Of a stretch of 64,000 nt of DNA, positions 38,401 to 42,459 are shown piece after piece (within the stretch, counting starts at the first letter, position 1; every line of letters begins with the position of its first letter). Source of the DNA: Basidiobolus meristosporus CBS 931.73 (lineage: Eukaryota; Basidiobolomycota; Basidiobolomycetes; Basidiobolales; Basidiobolaceae). The stretch lies in NCBI GenBank assembly GCA_002104905.1, contig MCFE01000034.1, positions 1 to 64,000 of the forward strand, given 5' to 3'. A program made the position numbers and the translations under genes. The notes beneath the pieces are model-generated. The model made no database searches, was not told the DNA's origin, and saw only the letters and a list, made by a program, of their open reading frames with translations.

Positions 38401-41400
38401 GGTGAGGAACAAGACTTTGACTCGCTATGAACCGGCTTCGAAGAAGGCCTGTCATGACCCTGCGGCTCCGAGTGCTTAGTTGGCTTTCCTGAGTGAGAGT
38501 ATTCCTTGGATCTGTGTACCGATTCCGAGTGACTAGGCTTCGCAGTTGACTCCGTGTGGCTGTGGCTGTGAGCGTGTTCGGTGGGATGTGCTGATTTGAC
38601 GGACTCCGCGTGAACTGACTTCGAAGTTGCTTTATTGTGATCAGCAGATTTGGATTGCCCTGCGGGCATCCGAGGTGAGGAACACGACTTTGACTCGCTA
38701 TGAACCGGCTTCGAAGAAGGCCTGTCATGACCCTGTGGCTCCGAGTGCTTGGTGGGCCTTTCTGAGTGAGAGTATTCCTTGGATCTGTGTACCGATTCCG
38801 AGTGACTAGACTTCGCAGTTGACCCCATATGGCTTTCACTGTTAGCGTGTTCGGTGGGATGTGCTGATTTGACGGACTCCGTGTGAACTGACTGCGAAGT
38901 TGCTTTATTGTGATCAGCAGATTTGGATTGCCCTGCGGGCATCCGAGGTGAGGAACACGACTTTGACTCGCTATGAACTGGCTTCGAAGAAGGCCTGTCA
39001 TGACCCTGTGGCTCCGAGTGCTTGGTGGGCTTTTCTGAGTGAGAGTATTCCTTGGATCTGTGTACCGATTCCGAGTGACTAGGCTTCGCAGTTGACTCCG
39101 TGTGGCTTTCACTGTTAGCGTGTTCGGTGGGATGCGCTGATTTGGCGGACTCCGCGTGGACTGACTTCGAAGTTGCTTTATTGTGATCAGCAGATTTGGA
39201 TTGCCCTGCGGGCATCCGAGGTGAGGAACACGACTTTGACTCGCTATGAACTGGCTTCGAAGAAGGCTTGTCATGACCCTGTGGCTCCGAGTGCTTAGTT
39301 GGCTTTTCTGAGTGAGAGTATTCCTTGGATCTGTGTACCGATTCCGAGTGACTAGGCTTCGCAGTTGACTCCATGTGGCTGTGGCTGTGGCTGTGAGCGT
39401 GTTCGGTGGTATGTGCTGATTTGACGGGCTCCGTGTGAACTGACTTCGAAGTTGCTTTATTGTGATCAGCAGATTTGGATTGCCCTGCGGGCATCCGAGG
39501 TGAGGAACACGACTTTGACTCGCTATGAACTGGCTTCGAAGAAGGCTTGTCGTGACCCTGTGGCTCCGAGTGCTTGGTGGGCCTTTCTGAGTGAGAGTAT
39601 TCCTTGGATCTGTGTACCGATTCCGAGTGACTAGGCTTCGCAGTTGACTCCATGTGGCTGTGGCTGTGGCTGTGAGCTTGTTCGGTGGGATGTGCTGATT
39701 TGACGGACTCCGTGTGGACTGACTTCGAAGTTGCTTTATTGTGATCAGCAGATTTGGGTTGCCCTGCGGGCATCCGAGGTGAGGAACAAGACTTTGACTC
39801 GCTATGAACCGGCTTCAAAGAAGGCTTGTCATGACCCTGTGGCTCCGAGTGCTTGGTGGGCTTTTCTGAGTGAGAGTATTCCTTGGATCTGTGTACCGGT
39901 TCCGAGTGACTAGACTTCGCAGTTGACTCCATATGGCTTTCACTGTTAGCGTGTTCGGTGGGATGCGCTGATTTGACGGACTCCGTGTGGACTGACTTCG
40001 AAGTTGCTTTATTGTGATCAACAGATTTGGATTGCCCTGCGGGCATCCGAGGTGAGGAACACGACTTTGACTCGCTATGAACCGGCTTCGAAGAAGGCCT
40101 GTCATGACCCTGTGGCTCCGAGTGCTTGGTGGGCCTTTCTGAGTGAGAGTATTCCTTGGATCTGTGTACCGATTCCGAGTGACTAGGCTTCGCAGTTGAC
40201 TCCATGTGGCTGTGGCTGTGGCTGTGAGCGTGTTCGGTGGGATGTGCTGATTTGACGGACTCCGTGTGAACTGACTGCGAAGTTGCTTTATTGTGATCAG
40301 CAGATTTGGATTGCCCTGCGGGCATCCGAGGTGAGGAACAAGACTTTGACTCGCTATGAACTGGCTTCGAAGAAGGCCTGTCATGACCCTGTGGCTCCGA
40401 GTGCTTAGTTGGCTTTTCTGAGTGAGAGTATTCCTTGGATCTGTGTACTGATTCTGTGTGAATAGGCTTCTTAAATGAGTCAATATGGGTATTACTGTGA
40501 GTTCGATCGTGGGGCATCTCTGATCGAGATGATTTGGTGGTTGGTGTATATGAAGGTTTTGAGGTAATTGGTGCTTCTGAAGCAGACATGACTGATTTCC
40601 CTTTCGGTGGAGCTCCAGCACAAGCAGGGCCGTTCGTAGTCATTAGGCAGACTTGACTCCCACTACAACTGTATTTTTTTATGACCCCGTTAATGCAAGC
40701 ATTAACAACTCCTGTTCTACGTTCGTCTTCGCATGTGGCTGCTTGACACTCTGGCTTCTTAGGAATCTGTGGCGTAAACTTGCTTTCATGAGGGACAGAT
40801 TTACTTACAGTTAATGTTCCTGGTGGAGAAGTAGGAGTGTTAGATCTATCGCTACTTCTTACAAGAGTGGAAGTAGTGGAGTCTGATTTATCGCTACGTC
40901 TTTTAAGGGTAGAAGTAGCCGAGTTAGACTTATCGCTGCTTCTTTTAAGGGTAGAAGTAACCGAGCTAGATTTATCACTACTTGTCGGGATTGAACTAAC
41001 TGTGTCGGTTTTATGGCTACCTCTTTTAAGTGAAGTAGATGTGCCAGGTTGATCGCCGCTTCCCATCAAGGTAGAAGAATGTGTACTTGTTGTACTAACG
41101 GTTGAATGTGAGGTTTGGAGGTCAGCAATTTGCAAAATGCACTCGATTCCCTCCCACTGACGGCTCCAGCTTACCCAATCTATGCATATCGCTGTTCCTT
41201 GGCAGTTGAACTGAACCATCTCGCCATTGATGCATTTCTTGAATTGTCTACTCTGACCTGGGTCAACACATTGATATTCGGCCGGGCAGTTGTTCTTTTT
41301 TGAGACAGTAACCACAGCTGTTGTTTCGGCCACCATATGAGTAACCACCTTGGTTTGGAGTACAACGCTTTCCACGATATCTAAGGTTGATGATGCAGGT

Positions 41401-42329
41401 TCCACGGAAGGCGAATTTACAATGGGATTCTCGACTTTCATCTCAACACATCCTTGCTTCTCTTTACATATCGTTCCGGTGGGGCACATCGTCGTTTGCC
41501 ATTGACCATTTATACATAACGCAAGTGCGTCTCTACCAGAACATGAGAACTCGAATTCTTTCGGACATGGGCCACTCAGTGGTTTGTAGTTTCCTTCGGA
41601 ACCGGGAAGTATACACCCTAGGTTCTCTTTACATATTTGATTTCCGCTACATGTCTCGATTGTCGGTTCGCCAAAACTCGGGCAGTATTGCATTGTGTGT
41701 TTGTCTATGCAAGACCAAGGTACATCTGGATTGCATTTATTTTGAGTGTTAGGTGCGTGAATGGGTTTGCACCCTGGCTGACCATTGCTCATTTGGCAGT
41801 TATACCCGCTTGAACAGGCTACTTCGGCGACATTCCCCTTGTAGCAAGTTAGATATCGATCCTTGCTTAGGCATCTGCCTTTGTAAGTGGACGGGCTGCA
41901 TCCCATCGTTACGACTGCCTGGGATGTCTCCGCGGACTGGTGGACAGAAAGGGAGGTAACAGCAATCATGCCAGTTGTAAGTGAGGAGGCTTTCATTGGT
42001 AATTCGCATTGGGCCCGACCGGCACCGTCAGAAACGCAAACATACTGTTGTCTGACTGGTTTGTATTGGGTTGGGCAAGCGTATACCACCCAATAGCCGT
42101 TCATGCACATTTTGTACTGGTGATTGTCGTTGGGCATGCAATAGACCTGGCCTTCGTTACATCGCTGGGCTAATGTCGTAACGGCGATTCCTTGAGATAG
42201 CGTCGAGGTCAGCCCGTGAACGGTATTGATCGAACCTGGTTGAAATGTTGCTGTTTCTGGTAGTAGGGGAGACCCCCAAACAGGTGCTAACAGAGCAAAG
42301 TAAGCTGCCAACACAGCGTTTACCTTCAT
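20244..42329 (-). CDS. Giant secreted repeat protein with CBM19-like modules at both ends (7,361 residues)
   Basis: A single uninterrupted frame of 22,086 bases with no intron. A signal peptide (MKVNAVLAAYFALLAPVWG, about 1-20) is followed by six modules of exactly six cysteines each: 57-108, 144-187, 199-239, 255-294, 348-397 and 528-570. A Ser/Thr linker with about four 15-residue SSDKSNSATSTLKR-type repeats lies between modules five and six. Residues from about 580 to 7,200 form a low-complexity stalk of Ser, His, Lys, Glu, Pro and Thr. It starts with eight copies of a ~93-residue unit and continues with 64-residue units such as EKPTERVHSESH...SDKPSRHSKSADH. A short Thr/Val-rich segment then leads to a seventh six-cysteine module (CVNGRYTC...CASGTVC...CDWI) at the very end. 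The cysteine pattern and C..NG.W....C..GT.C signature match chitin-binding CBM19. No GPI signal or transmembrane helix is seen. I infer a wall or extracellular fibre bound to chitin at both ends. Confident as a gene; function inferred. Confidence 0.88.
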   Translation of the reverse strand: MKVNAVLAAYFALLAPVWGSPLLPETATFQPGSINTVHGLTSTLSQGIAVTTLAQRCNEGQVYCMPNDNHQYKMCMNGYWVVYACPTQYKPVRQQYVCVSDGAGRAQCELPMKASSLTTGMIAVTSLSVHQSAETSQAVVTMGCSPSTYKGRCLSKDRYLTCYKGNVAEVACSSGYNCQMSNGQPGCKPIHAPNTQNKCNPDVPWSCIDKHTMQYCPSFGEPTIETCSGNQICKENLGCILPGSEGNYKPLSGPCPKEFEFSCSGRDALALCINGQWQTTMCPTGTICKEKQGCVEMKVENPIVNSPSVEPASSTLDIVESVVLQTKVVTHMVAETTAVVTVSKKNNCPAEYQCVDPGQSRQFKKCINGEMVQFNCQGTAICIDWVSWSRQWEGIECILQIADLQTSHSTVSTTSTHSSTLMGSGDQPGTSTSLKRGSHKTDTVSSIPTSSDKSSSVTSTLKRSSDKSNSATSTLKRRSDKSDSTTSTLVRSSDRSNTPTSPPGTLTVSKSVPHESKFTPQIPKKPECQAATCEDERRTGVVNACINGVIKKYSCSGSQVCLMTTNGPACAGAPPKGKSVMSASEAPITSKPSYTPTTKSSRSEMPHDRTHSNTHIDSFKKPIHTESVHRSKEYSHSEKPTKHSEPQGHDRPSSKPVHSESKSCSSPRMPAGQSKSADHNKATSQSVHTESVKSAHPTEHAHSHSHSHMESTAKPSHSESVHRSKEYSHSERPTKHSEPQGHDRPSSKPVHSESKSCSSPRMPAGQSKSVDHNKATSKSVHTESVKSAHPTEHANSESHMESTAKSSHSEPVHRSKEYSHSEKPTKHSEPQGHDKPSLKPVHSESKSCSSPRMPAGQPKSADHNKATSKSVHTESVKSAHPTEQAHSHSHSHMESTAKPSHSESVHRSKEYSHSERPTKHSEPQGHDKPSSKPVHSESKSCSSPRMPAGQSKSADHNKATSKSVHTEPVKSAHTTEHAHSHSHSHMESTAKPSHSESVHRSKEYSHSEKPTKHSEPQGHDKPSSKPVHSESKSCSSPRMPAGQSKSADHNKATSKSVHAESAKSAHPTEHANSESHTESTAKPSHSESVHRSKEYSHSEKPTKHSEPQGHDRPSSKPVHSESKSCSSPRMPAGQSKSADHNKATSQSVHTESVKSAHPTEHANSESHMGSTAKSSHSESVHRSKEYSHSERPTKHSEPQGHDRPSSKPVHSESKSCSSPRMPAGQSKSADHNKATSKSVHAESVKSAHPTEHAHSHSHTESTAKPSHSESVHRSKEYSHSGKPTKHSEPQGHDRPSSKPVHSESKSCSSPRMPAGQSKSADHNKATSKSVHAESVKSAHPTEHAHSESHMESTAKPTHTESGHRPRESSHSEKPSKYIHNESHTESSVKQSSHSEKPTRRHETSDHDSPSSKPVHKASGTVSPSEKSINHIRSENHVDSPLKPTHSGSIHRHKEPSQSDVPTKHPQSQHHDKSSLKTTHPESSKLLSSEKPTGHTRTESHVDSSVKPIHSESEHRSKESSHLDKPTEHSKSAAHHKVTSKPVHTEHGISSQPAKPTEHVQSENHVVSSVKPSHSESEYRSKETSHYEKSNAHSKSADHEMTASQPARTKSVTSLHSRKTPEHVQSESHATSSVKHTYSESGHRSMESSDTEKTPEHTKSPDHDKASSKSHSEKPSEHTKSDDHGKSTSKPVHTESYKSSHSEKPTEHIHSKSNINSSVKPTHSESVHRPRESSHSDKHSRHSKSANHNMPTSKTVHTDSDKSAAHSEKPTERIHSESHEESSMKPTHSGSEHRHRESSHSDKPSRHSKSADHNIPTSKTVHTDSGKSAHSEKPTERVHSESHEESSVKPTHSESEHVPRESSHSDQHNEHSKSADHGKSPSKSVHTNSIKSAHSERPTKHVHSDSHIGSSVKPTHAESEHRSKWSSHLEKSTEHSKSAEHEMITSKSAHTNSEMSRHSVKPSARAHSESHVDSSVMRTHSESEYRPKESSRSEKSTQYIHDTSHTESLVKPTHSEAEHKSKEPPHSKKPTEHIPSVSHDGSSVKSAHSESEHRSKEPWHSESKQRHIESSQSEISPEHTKTTSKPIHRESQKSSYTEKPTERAHSKSHLGSSVKPTHLKSEHSHGISSHSEHSQSSEHKKTTSKPAHTESTEHIHSESHIESSVKPTHSESERIPKESSHSKKTTEHVQSESNVASSVRHTPSESEHRHKKSSHSEKSTEHIHNESHIDSSLSHSEKPTEHYKSQGHDKTTTKPVHSQSQKLSPSENPTGRTPIESHVKSSVKAQHSASVSQSKEMSHTNKSTGRSQSLHHDSSTSKSVHSESENADKTAKPTEHTHSGSHISSFVKPTHSESEHKSKELSHSEKSTEHSKSAEHVKTTSKPDYTKSEKSSHTEKPTEHIHTESHINSSVRPSYSNSDHRPKEPSHYENSTKYSKSAEHEKTTSKPAHTGSDKSSHSEKPTERAHSDSHVDSSVKPIHSESEHRSKESSHLDKPTEHSKSAAHHKVTSKPVHTEPEKSSRSKKTTENVRSQSHVDSTVKASHTESEHRPRESSHYEKPTDHSKSAKHEMPTLRPDRTKSEKSTHSAKPTERAHSDRHPESSVRSKHSKSEQGHRESSYSEKPTKHIKSPGSSDSQKSIEPLKSTYHGESTSMSMHTRPEKSYKSAKHEKITSKPAHTESDKSPHSEKSTGRAHSYSHIYSSVKPIHSESEHRSKKSSHLEKSTEHSKSADHHKATSKPTYSESQKPSRSEESTEHAHSESHISSFVKSTHSESEHRARGSSHSNNPSDHSKSAADDRSTPKSVPTNSDNSAHSAKPTEHVHSDSNIESSVKSTHSESEHRHMESSHSDKPSRHSKSADHGMPTSKLVHTTSDNSAHSEPTHSESEHGRKEHSHLERSTEHIRSLTHIDSSTKSTHPESEHRPRESSHSHKHSEHSKSADNVQSTSKLVHTTSDKSAHSETPTERLHSESHVNSSVKSTRSESKHINSQTHIDSSMKPSHSESVHRHQDSSRSDRPREHSKSADHDKSTSKSVHTSDGKSAHPASPTKHVRSESHVDSSAKPTHSESRHTPTQAHWDSSVKPTHSESVHRHKDSYHSDKHSVHSESADHVQSTSKLAHTTSDNSAHSEKPTKYVHSDSHIESSVKPTHSESEHRHKEHSHSERSTEHVHSQTHMDSSMKPTHSESEHRARGSSHSNNPSDHSKSAADDRSTPKSVPTNSDNSAHSAKPTEHVHGDSHIESSVKSTHSESEHRHMESSHSDKPSRHSKSADHGMPTSKSVHTDSDKSAAHSEKPTERVHSESHEESSMKPTHSESVRRHKEHSQSDKPSRHYKSADHDMPTSNTVHTNSGKSAQSEKPTERAHSESHVESSVEPTHSESEHRHVESSHSGKHSEHYKSTDHSMPTSRSVHTDSNKPAHSEKPTERVRSNSHNASLVKSTHSESEPRHRESSHSEKPSKHPKSADHNTTTSKSVRTYSSRSARSEKPTEHVHSESHEESSMKPTHVDSEHRPRESSHSDKNGEHSKSADHRKSTSKSVHTDSDKSAAHSEKPTERIHSDSHEESSMKPTHSGSEHVPRESSHSDKPSRHSKSADHDMPTSKSVHTDSDKSAAHSEKPTERVHSESHEESSMKPTHSESVRRHKESSHSDKNGEHSKSADHNIPTSKLVHTNSGKSAQSEKPTERAHSESHVESSVEPTHSESEHRHMESSHSDKNGEHSKSADHGKSTSKSVHTDSNKPAHSEKPTERVRSNSHIASSVKSTHSESEPRHRESSHSDKPSRHSKSADHDMPTSKSVHTDSGKSAQSEKPTERAHSESHVESSVEPTHSESEHRHVESSHSGKHSEHYKSTDHSMPTSRSVHTDSNKPAHSEKPTERVRSNSHNASFVKSTHSESEPRHRESSHSDKPSKHPKSVDHNTTTSKSVRTYSSRSARSEKPTEHVHSESHEESSMKPTHVDSEHRPRESSHSDKNGEHSKSADHRKSTSKSVHTDSDKSAAHSEKPTERIHSESHEESSMKPTYSGSEHRPRESSHSDKPSRHSKSADHDMPTSKSVHTDSDKSAAHSEKPTKRVHSESHEESSMKPTHSESVRRHKESSHSDKNGEHSKSADHNIPTSKSVHTNSGKSAQSENPTERAHSESHVESSVEPTHSESEHRHVESSHSDKNGEHSKSADHGKSTSKSIHTDSNKPAHSEKPTERVRSNSHIASSVKSTHSESEPRHRESSHSDKPSKHPKSADHNTTTSKSVRTYSSSSARSEKPTEHVHSESHVESSMKPTNVDSEHRPRESFHSDEHSEHSKSADHGKSTSKSVHTDSDKSATHSEKPTERIHSESHEESSMKPTHSGSEHRPRESSHSDKPSRHSKSADHDIPTSKTVHTDSIKSAHSEKPTERVHSESHEESSVKPTHSESEHVPRESSHSDQHNEHSKSADHGKSPSKSVHTNSIKSAHSERPTKHVHSDSHIGSSVKPTHAESEHRSKWSSHLEKSTEHSKSAEHEMITSKSAHTNSEMSRHSEKPSARAHSESHVDSSVMRTHSESEYRPKESSRSEKSTQHIHDTSHTESLVKPTHSEAEHKSKEPPHSKMPTEHIPSVSHDGSSVKSAHSESEHRSKEPWHSESKQRHIESSQSEISPEHTKTTSKPIHTDSGKSAQSEKRTEHVHSNSHTASSGKPTHSASEPRHRELSHSDKHSETSKSADHVRSTSKLVHTNSIKSAHSEKPTERIHSESHIETSVKSIHSESVHRHQEHSHSDKPGEHSKSADHRKSTSNGVHSYSSRSAHSEKPTGHVRSESHSESSVKPTHSESEHKHWESSLSHKPNEHSKSADRDKSTSKSVHTNSHKSVHSEKPTQHIHSESHVKSTVKPTDSESEHRHRESSYSDKPNEHSKSADHVKSASILVHTTSDNSAHSEPTHSESKHGHKEHSHLERSTEHIRSLTHIDSSTKSTHPESEHRPRESSHSHKHSEHSKSADNVQSTSKLVHTTSDKSAHSEKPTERLHSESHVNSSVKPTRSESKHINSQSRVSPSVKPSHSESVHRHQDSSRSDRPREHSKSADHDKSTSKSVHTSDGKSAHPASPTKHVRSESHVDSSAKPTHSESRRTPTQAHWDSSVKPTHSESVHRHKDSYRSDKHSVHSESADHVQSTSKLAHTTSDNSAHSEKPTKYVHSDSHIESSVKPTHSESEHGHKEHSHLERSTEHIRSLTHIDSSTKSTHPESEHRPRESSHSHKHSEHSKSADNAQSTSKLVHTTSDKSAHSEKPTERLHSESHVNSSVKPTRSESKHINSQTHIDSSMKPSHSESVHRHQDSSRSDRPREHSKSAEHDKSTSKSVHTSDDKSAHSARPAKHVRSDSHIESSMMPTHSESEHGHKVHSHSEKSTEHIHSQTHIDSSVKSTHSESVHRTRGSSPHKLSKHSKSTDHDMPTSKSVHTNSSKSVHSEKPTERVHSESHVESSMKPTHSESEHRPRESSYSDKPREHSKSADHSRLTSRSVLPKSANSEMPTEHVHSESHVKSSVNSIHTKSEHRLTESSHSKKSTEHAHIDRHTESLSNPTQSESHNIPQKSSHLEKSTEHSKSVEHEKTTSKPTHTDSEKSLHSEKPTEHTHSESHVNSSVKPTQSESEHSPKDSSHPEQSTEHLKSTRSSNESSPSAKPTEHSKSAGHDMTTAKAHSESRIAPSVKPTHSESERRPRQSSHSEKSIGHSKSAEHAMTISKSAHTGSEVPSHSENPTEHAHSQTHVDSTTKHTYSDSEHRPKETSHSDKPGKHSKSAAHGKSTSKSVHINSDESAHSEKPTEHVHSESHIESSVKPTHSESVRRHKEHSQSEKSTEHHHIASHTRSLVKPAHSESEHRPKQSSHSEQPTEHLIPTYSSNELSHSEKPTERSKSADHDKTTEKAHSKTHIGSSVKTTHSESEHGPKESSYSEKSTEHSKSTEHEMTTSEPAHTVSETSMHSGKPTGSSHHESRVHSSVKPTQSERRPVKSSHSENSSEHTKSAAHEMSTLKPAHTKSVKSSHSEKPTEHTHSESHVDSTAKPTRSESEYGPKKPSHSEKSTDYSTSAEHETTTPKSAHSESDKLSHSEKPTEHVYSKSHVNSSVKPTRSESEHSHSKTHVDSSVKPSHSESVHRRKETSHSDKSGEHSKSAAQYKSTLKSVHTDFEKSAHSEKPTEHVHSDNHIDSTVKPTHSESVHKHEDSSHSEETTEHVQSQSHAVTSVRPTHSQSVHKPKEPSHSDKSNEHIHSQTHVDSFTKPTHSESEHRPKETSHSDEPSEHSKSADHNMPTSKTVHTDSIKSAHSEKPTERVHSESHVESSVKPTHSESEHVPRESSHSDQHNEHSKSADHGKSPSKSVHTNSDKSAHSEKPTEHVHSGSRIESSVKPAHSESERRPRQSSHSEQSSEHLISTHRFEKSTHTEKSTEHSKSAEHEITTSEPDHTVSKISSHYGTPTESVHSESHVNSSVKSTRSKSAYSHWESSHAEKPTKHSNSESHNFASKSAHSEFMKSSQSAKSAKSENSLEPVKPTEHVDSRSVHSEKSTERSKSADQNNTTQKIHSKSHIESSVQPTPTEPERKAKKSSHSVKPSEHSKAVDHDKTSSEPEHSESDKPSHSEKPTEHVHSEYRSNPSVKPTHSEPVHSYMESSHSKKSVKHSKSAAIKSISEPVHTESDSSSHLKKPTEHVHSESHVESFVNPTRSESGYRPKESSHSEKSTEHSKIAHSKSKKSSQTEMPTEHAHSESHSESIMKPTHPKSEGRSKESSHSRPVHNESDKPTESIHSEQHVESSGKPKESSHRVKPGEHSNSSNNKSISKAVHTETGYSLNSAHTESLVKPTHSESEQRPKRSSHLEKSTEHSKSVEHEKTTSKPTHTDSEKSLHSEKPTEHTHSESHVNSSVKPTQSESEHSPKDSSHPEQSTEHLKSTRSSNESSPSAKPTEHSKSAGHDMTTAKAHSESRIAPSVKPTHSESERRPRQSSHSEKSIGHSKSAEHAMTISKSAHTGSEVPSHSENPTEHAHSQTHVDSTTKHTYSDSEHRPKETSHSDKPGKHSKSAAHGKSTSKSVHINSDESAHSEKPTEHVHSESHIESSVKPTHSESVRRHKEHSQSEKSTEHHHIASHTRSLVKPAHSESEHRPKQSSHSEQPTEHLIPTYSSNELSHSEKPTERSKSADHDKTTEKAHRERHIASSTIYAHTASQVNSSVKPSHSESEHKSTESSHNEKSTEISKSAGVQSPLASSAETLAHVTTVTDGNGNIRTVIDRTIVVEPTVTGSQSPLSSTEATYAPQCATATVVVSVTNIQTVTLHNIHTVTVTRDEKLAKPTFGGDCVNGRYTCFDSGTSRIFFVCSNGRLIQNHCASGTVCKSLGQSIICDWI
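20832..21824 (-). repeat. ~1-kb block duplicated inside giant gene A, copy 1
   Basis: This block recurs at 24660-25652, an offset of 3,828 bases, with no difference seen in the parts compared. Similarity drops sharply just after CTTCTCAAGGTG. Because ordinary 64-residue units differ from one another at many positions, this is a recent internal duplication or gene conversion. Confidence 0.85.
24660..25652 (-). repeat. ~1-kb block duplicated inside giant gene A, copy 2
   Basis: This is the partner of 20832-21824 and keeps the reading frame (3,828 is divisible by three). Confidence 0.85.
26770..27620 (-). repeat. Internal duplicated block, offset 6,081, copy 1
   Basis: The sequence from about 26770 to 27620 recurs at about 32850-33700 with only scattered changes. 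Exact anchors are CACGGACGATTCAATATGG at 26820 and 32901, and the TTTGCGAGTTTATGTG string at 27284 and 33365. A third, partial copy of the last part lies at about 26460-26960 (offset 798). Confidence 0.75.
28415..29165 (-). repeat. Internal duplicated block, offset 7,656, copy 1
   Basis: About 750 bases recur at 36071-36821 with only a handful of substitutions, anchored by GGATCGGCTTGGAAGTTG at 28415 and 36071. The offset is exactly twice 3,828 and keeps the frame. Confidence 0.8.
29290..32560 (-). repeat. Densest array of near-identical 64-residue (about 192-base) units
   Basis: Runs of units of the SHSDKPSRHSKSADHDMPTSKSVHTDSDKSAAHSEKPTERVHSESH type recur as blocks. Equivalent points lie at 29327, 30293 and 31643 (offsets 966 and 1,350, about 5 and 7 units). 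In one unit counted by hand (64 residues, minus strand ending near 29945), 16 are Ser and 8 are His, and none is aromatic or Cys. Confidence 0.8.
32850..33700 (-). repeat. Internal duplicated block, offset 6,081, copy 2
   Basis: This is the partner of 26770-27620. Confidence 0.75.
36071..36821 (-). repeat. Internal duplicated block, offset 7,656, copy 2
   Basis: This is the partner of 28415-29165. Confidence 0.8.
38215..40480 (-). repeat. Eight tandem ~93-residue units, one cysteine each
   Basis: The unit (273-279 bases, once 552 for two) reads SHSESVHRSKEYSHSE, then KHSEPQGHD, KPVHSESKSCSSPRMPAG, QSKSADHNKATSKSVH, and a variable run of SH or ES dipeptides before MESTAKP. Length differs only in that SH run. 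Each unit carries one Cys in SKSCSSPRM, whereas the 64-residue region beyond it has essentially none. This array lies directly after the N-terminal module block, and units are far more alike than the 64-residue ones. Confidence 0.88.
40615..42160 (-). other. N-terminal block of six six-cysteine CBM19-like modules in protein A
   Basis: The modules lie at residues 57-108, 144-187, 199-239, 255-294, 348-397 and 528-570. Spacing is C-x5-8-C-x8-11-C-x9-10-C-x5-12-C-x5-14-C. Aromatic or tryptophan residues at the expected face are visible in several (NGYWVVYAC, NGQWQTTMC). Modules 1 to 6 are collinear with those of the second giant gene. Confidence 0.8.
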
Positions 42330-42369
42330 AATTCGACAGCCCTTCGATGGCTCTAGACTGCTGCCCAGC

Positions 42370-42377
42370 TATTTATA
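42370..42377 (-). promoter_or_regulatory. TATA box of giant gene A
   Basis: TATAAATA lies 41 bases upstream of the ATG at 42329. The paralogue has the same octamer 40 bases upstream of its MKV start codon. Confidence 0.75.
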
Positions 42378-42408
42378 CCACACCTCCGTAATCTTAAACA
42401 TCACGAAA

Positions 42409-42451
42409 AGTTGTCATCAGCACCTATTATTCCCAACCTCTCGATTAATCT
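42409..42451 (-). promoter_or_regulatory. Conserved upstream elements of giant gene A
   Basis: On the plus strand, AGTTGTCATCAGC (42409-42421) and CTCGATTAATCT (42440-42451) recur before the second giant gene at the same distances from the TATA box (32 and 63 bases). The sequence between them is much less alike. They are candidate binding sites of a shared regulator, or simply residual paralogy. Confidence 0.5.
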
Positions 42452-42459
42452 AATCTCGT

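Noticed and set aside
38165-39274. 369-residue minus-strand frame (and 268 residues at 39815-40621) overlapping the 93-residue array
   Set aside because: It is an alternate frame of the same tandem repeat: because the unit length is a multiple of three and lacks stops in that frame, it stays open. No start context, signal or domain.
20445-40186. Many 60-90 residue plus-strand frames recurring at fixed intervals
   Set aside because: Identical shadow frames appear once per repeat unit; they carry no independent signal.
20244-42329. Tandem direct repeats considered as a CRISPR array or satellite
   Set aside because: Repeats are coding, keep one frame over 22 kb, and have no spacer structure.
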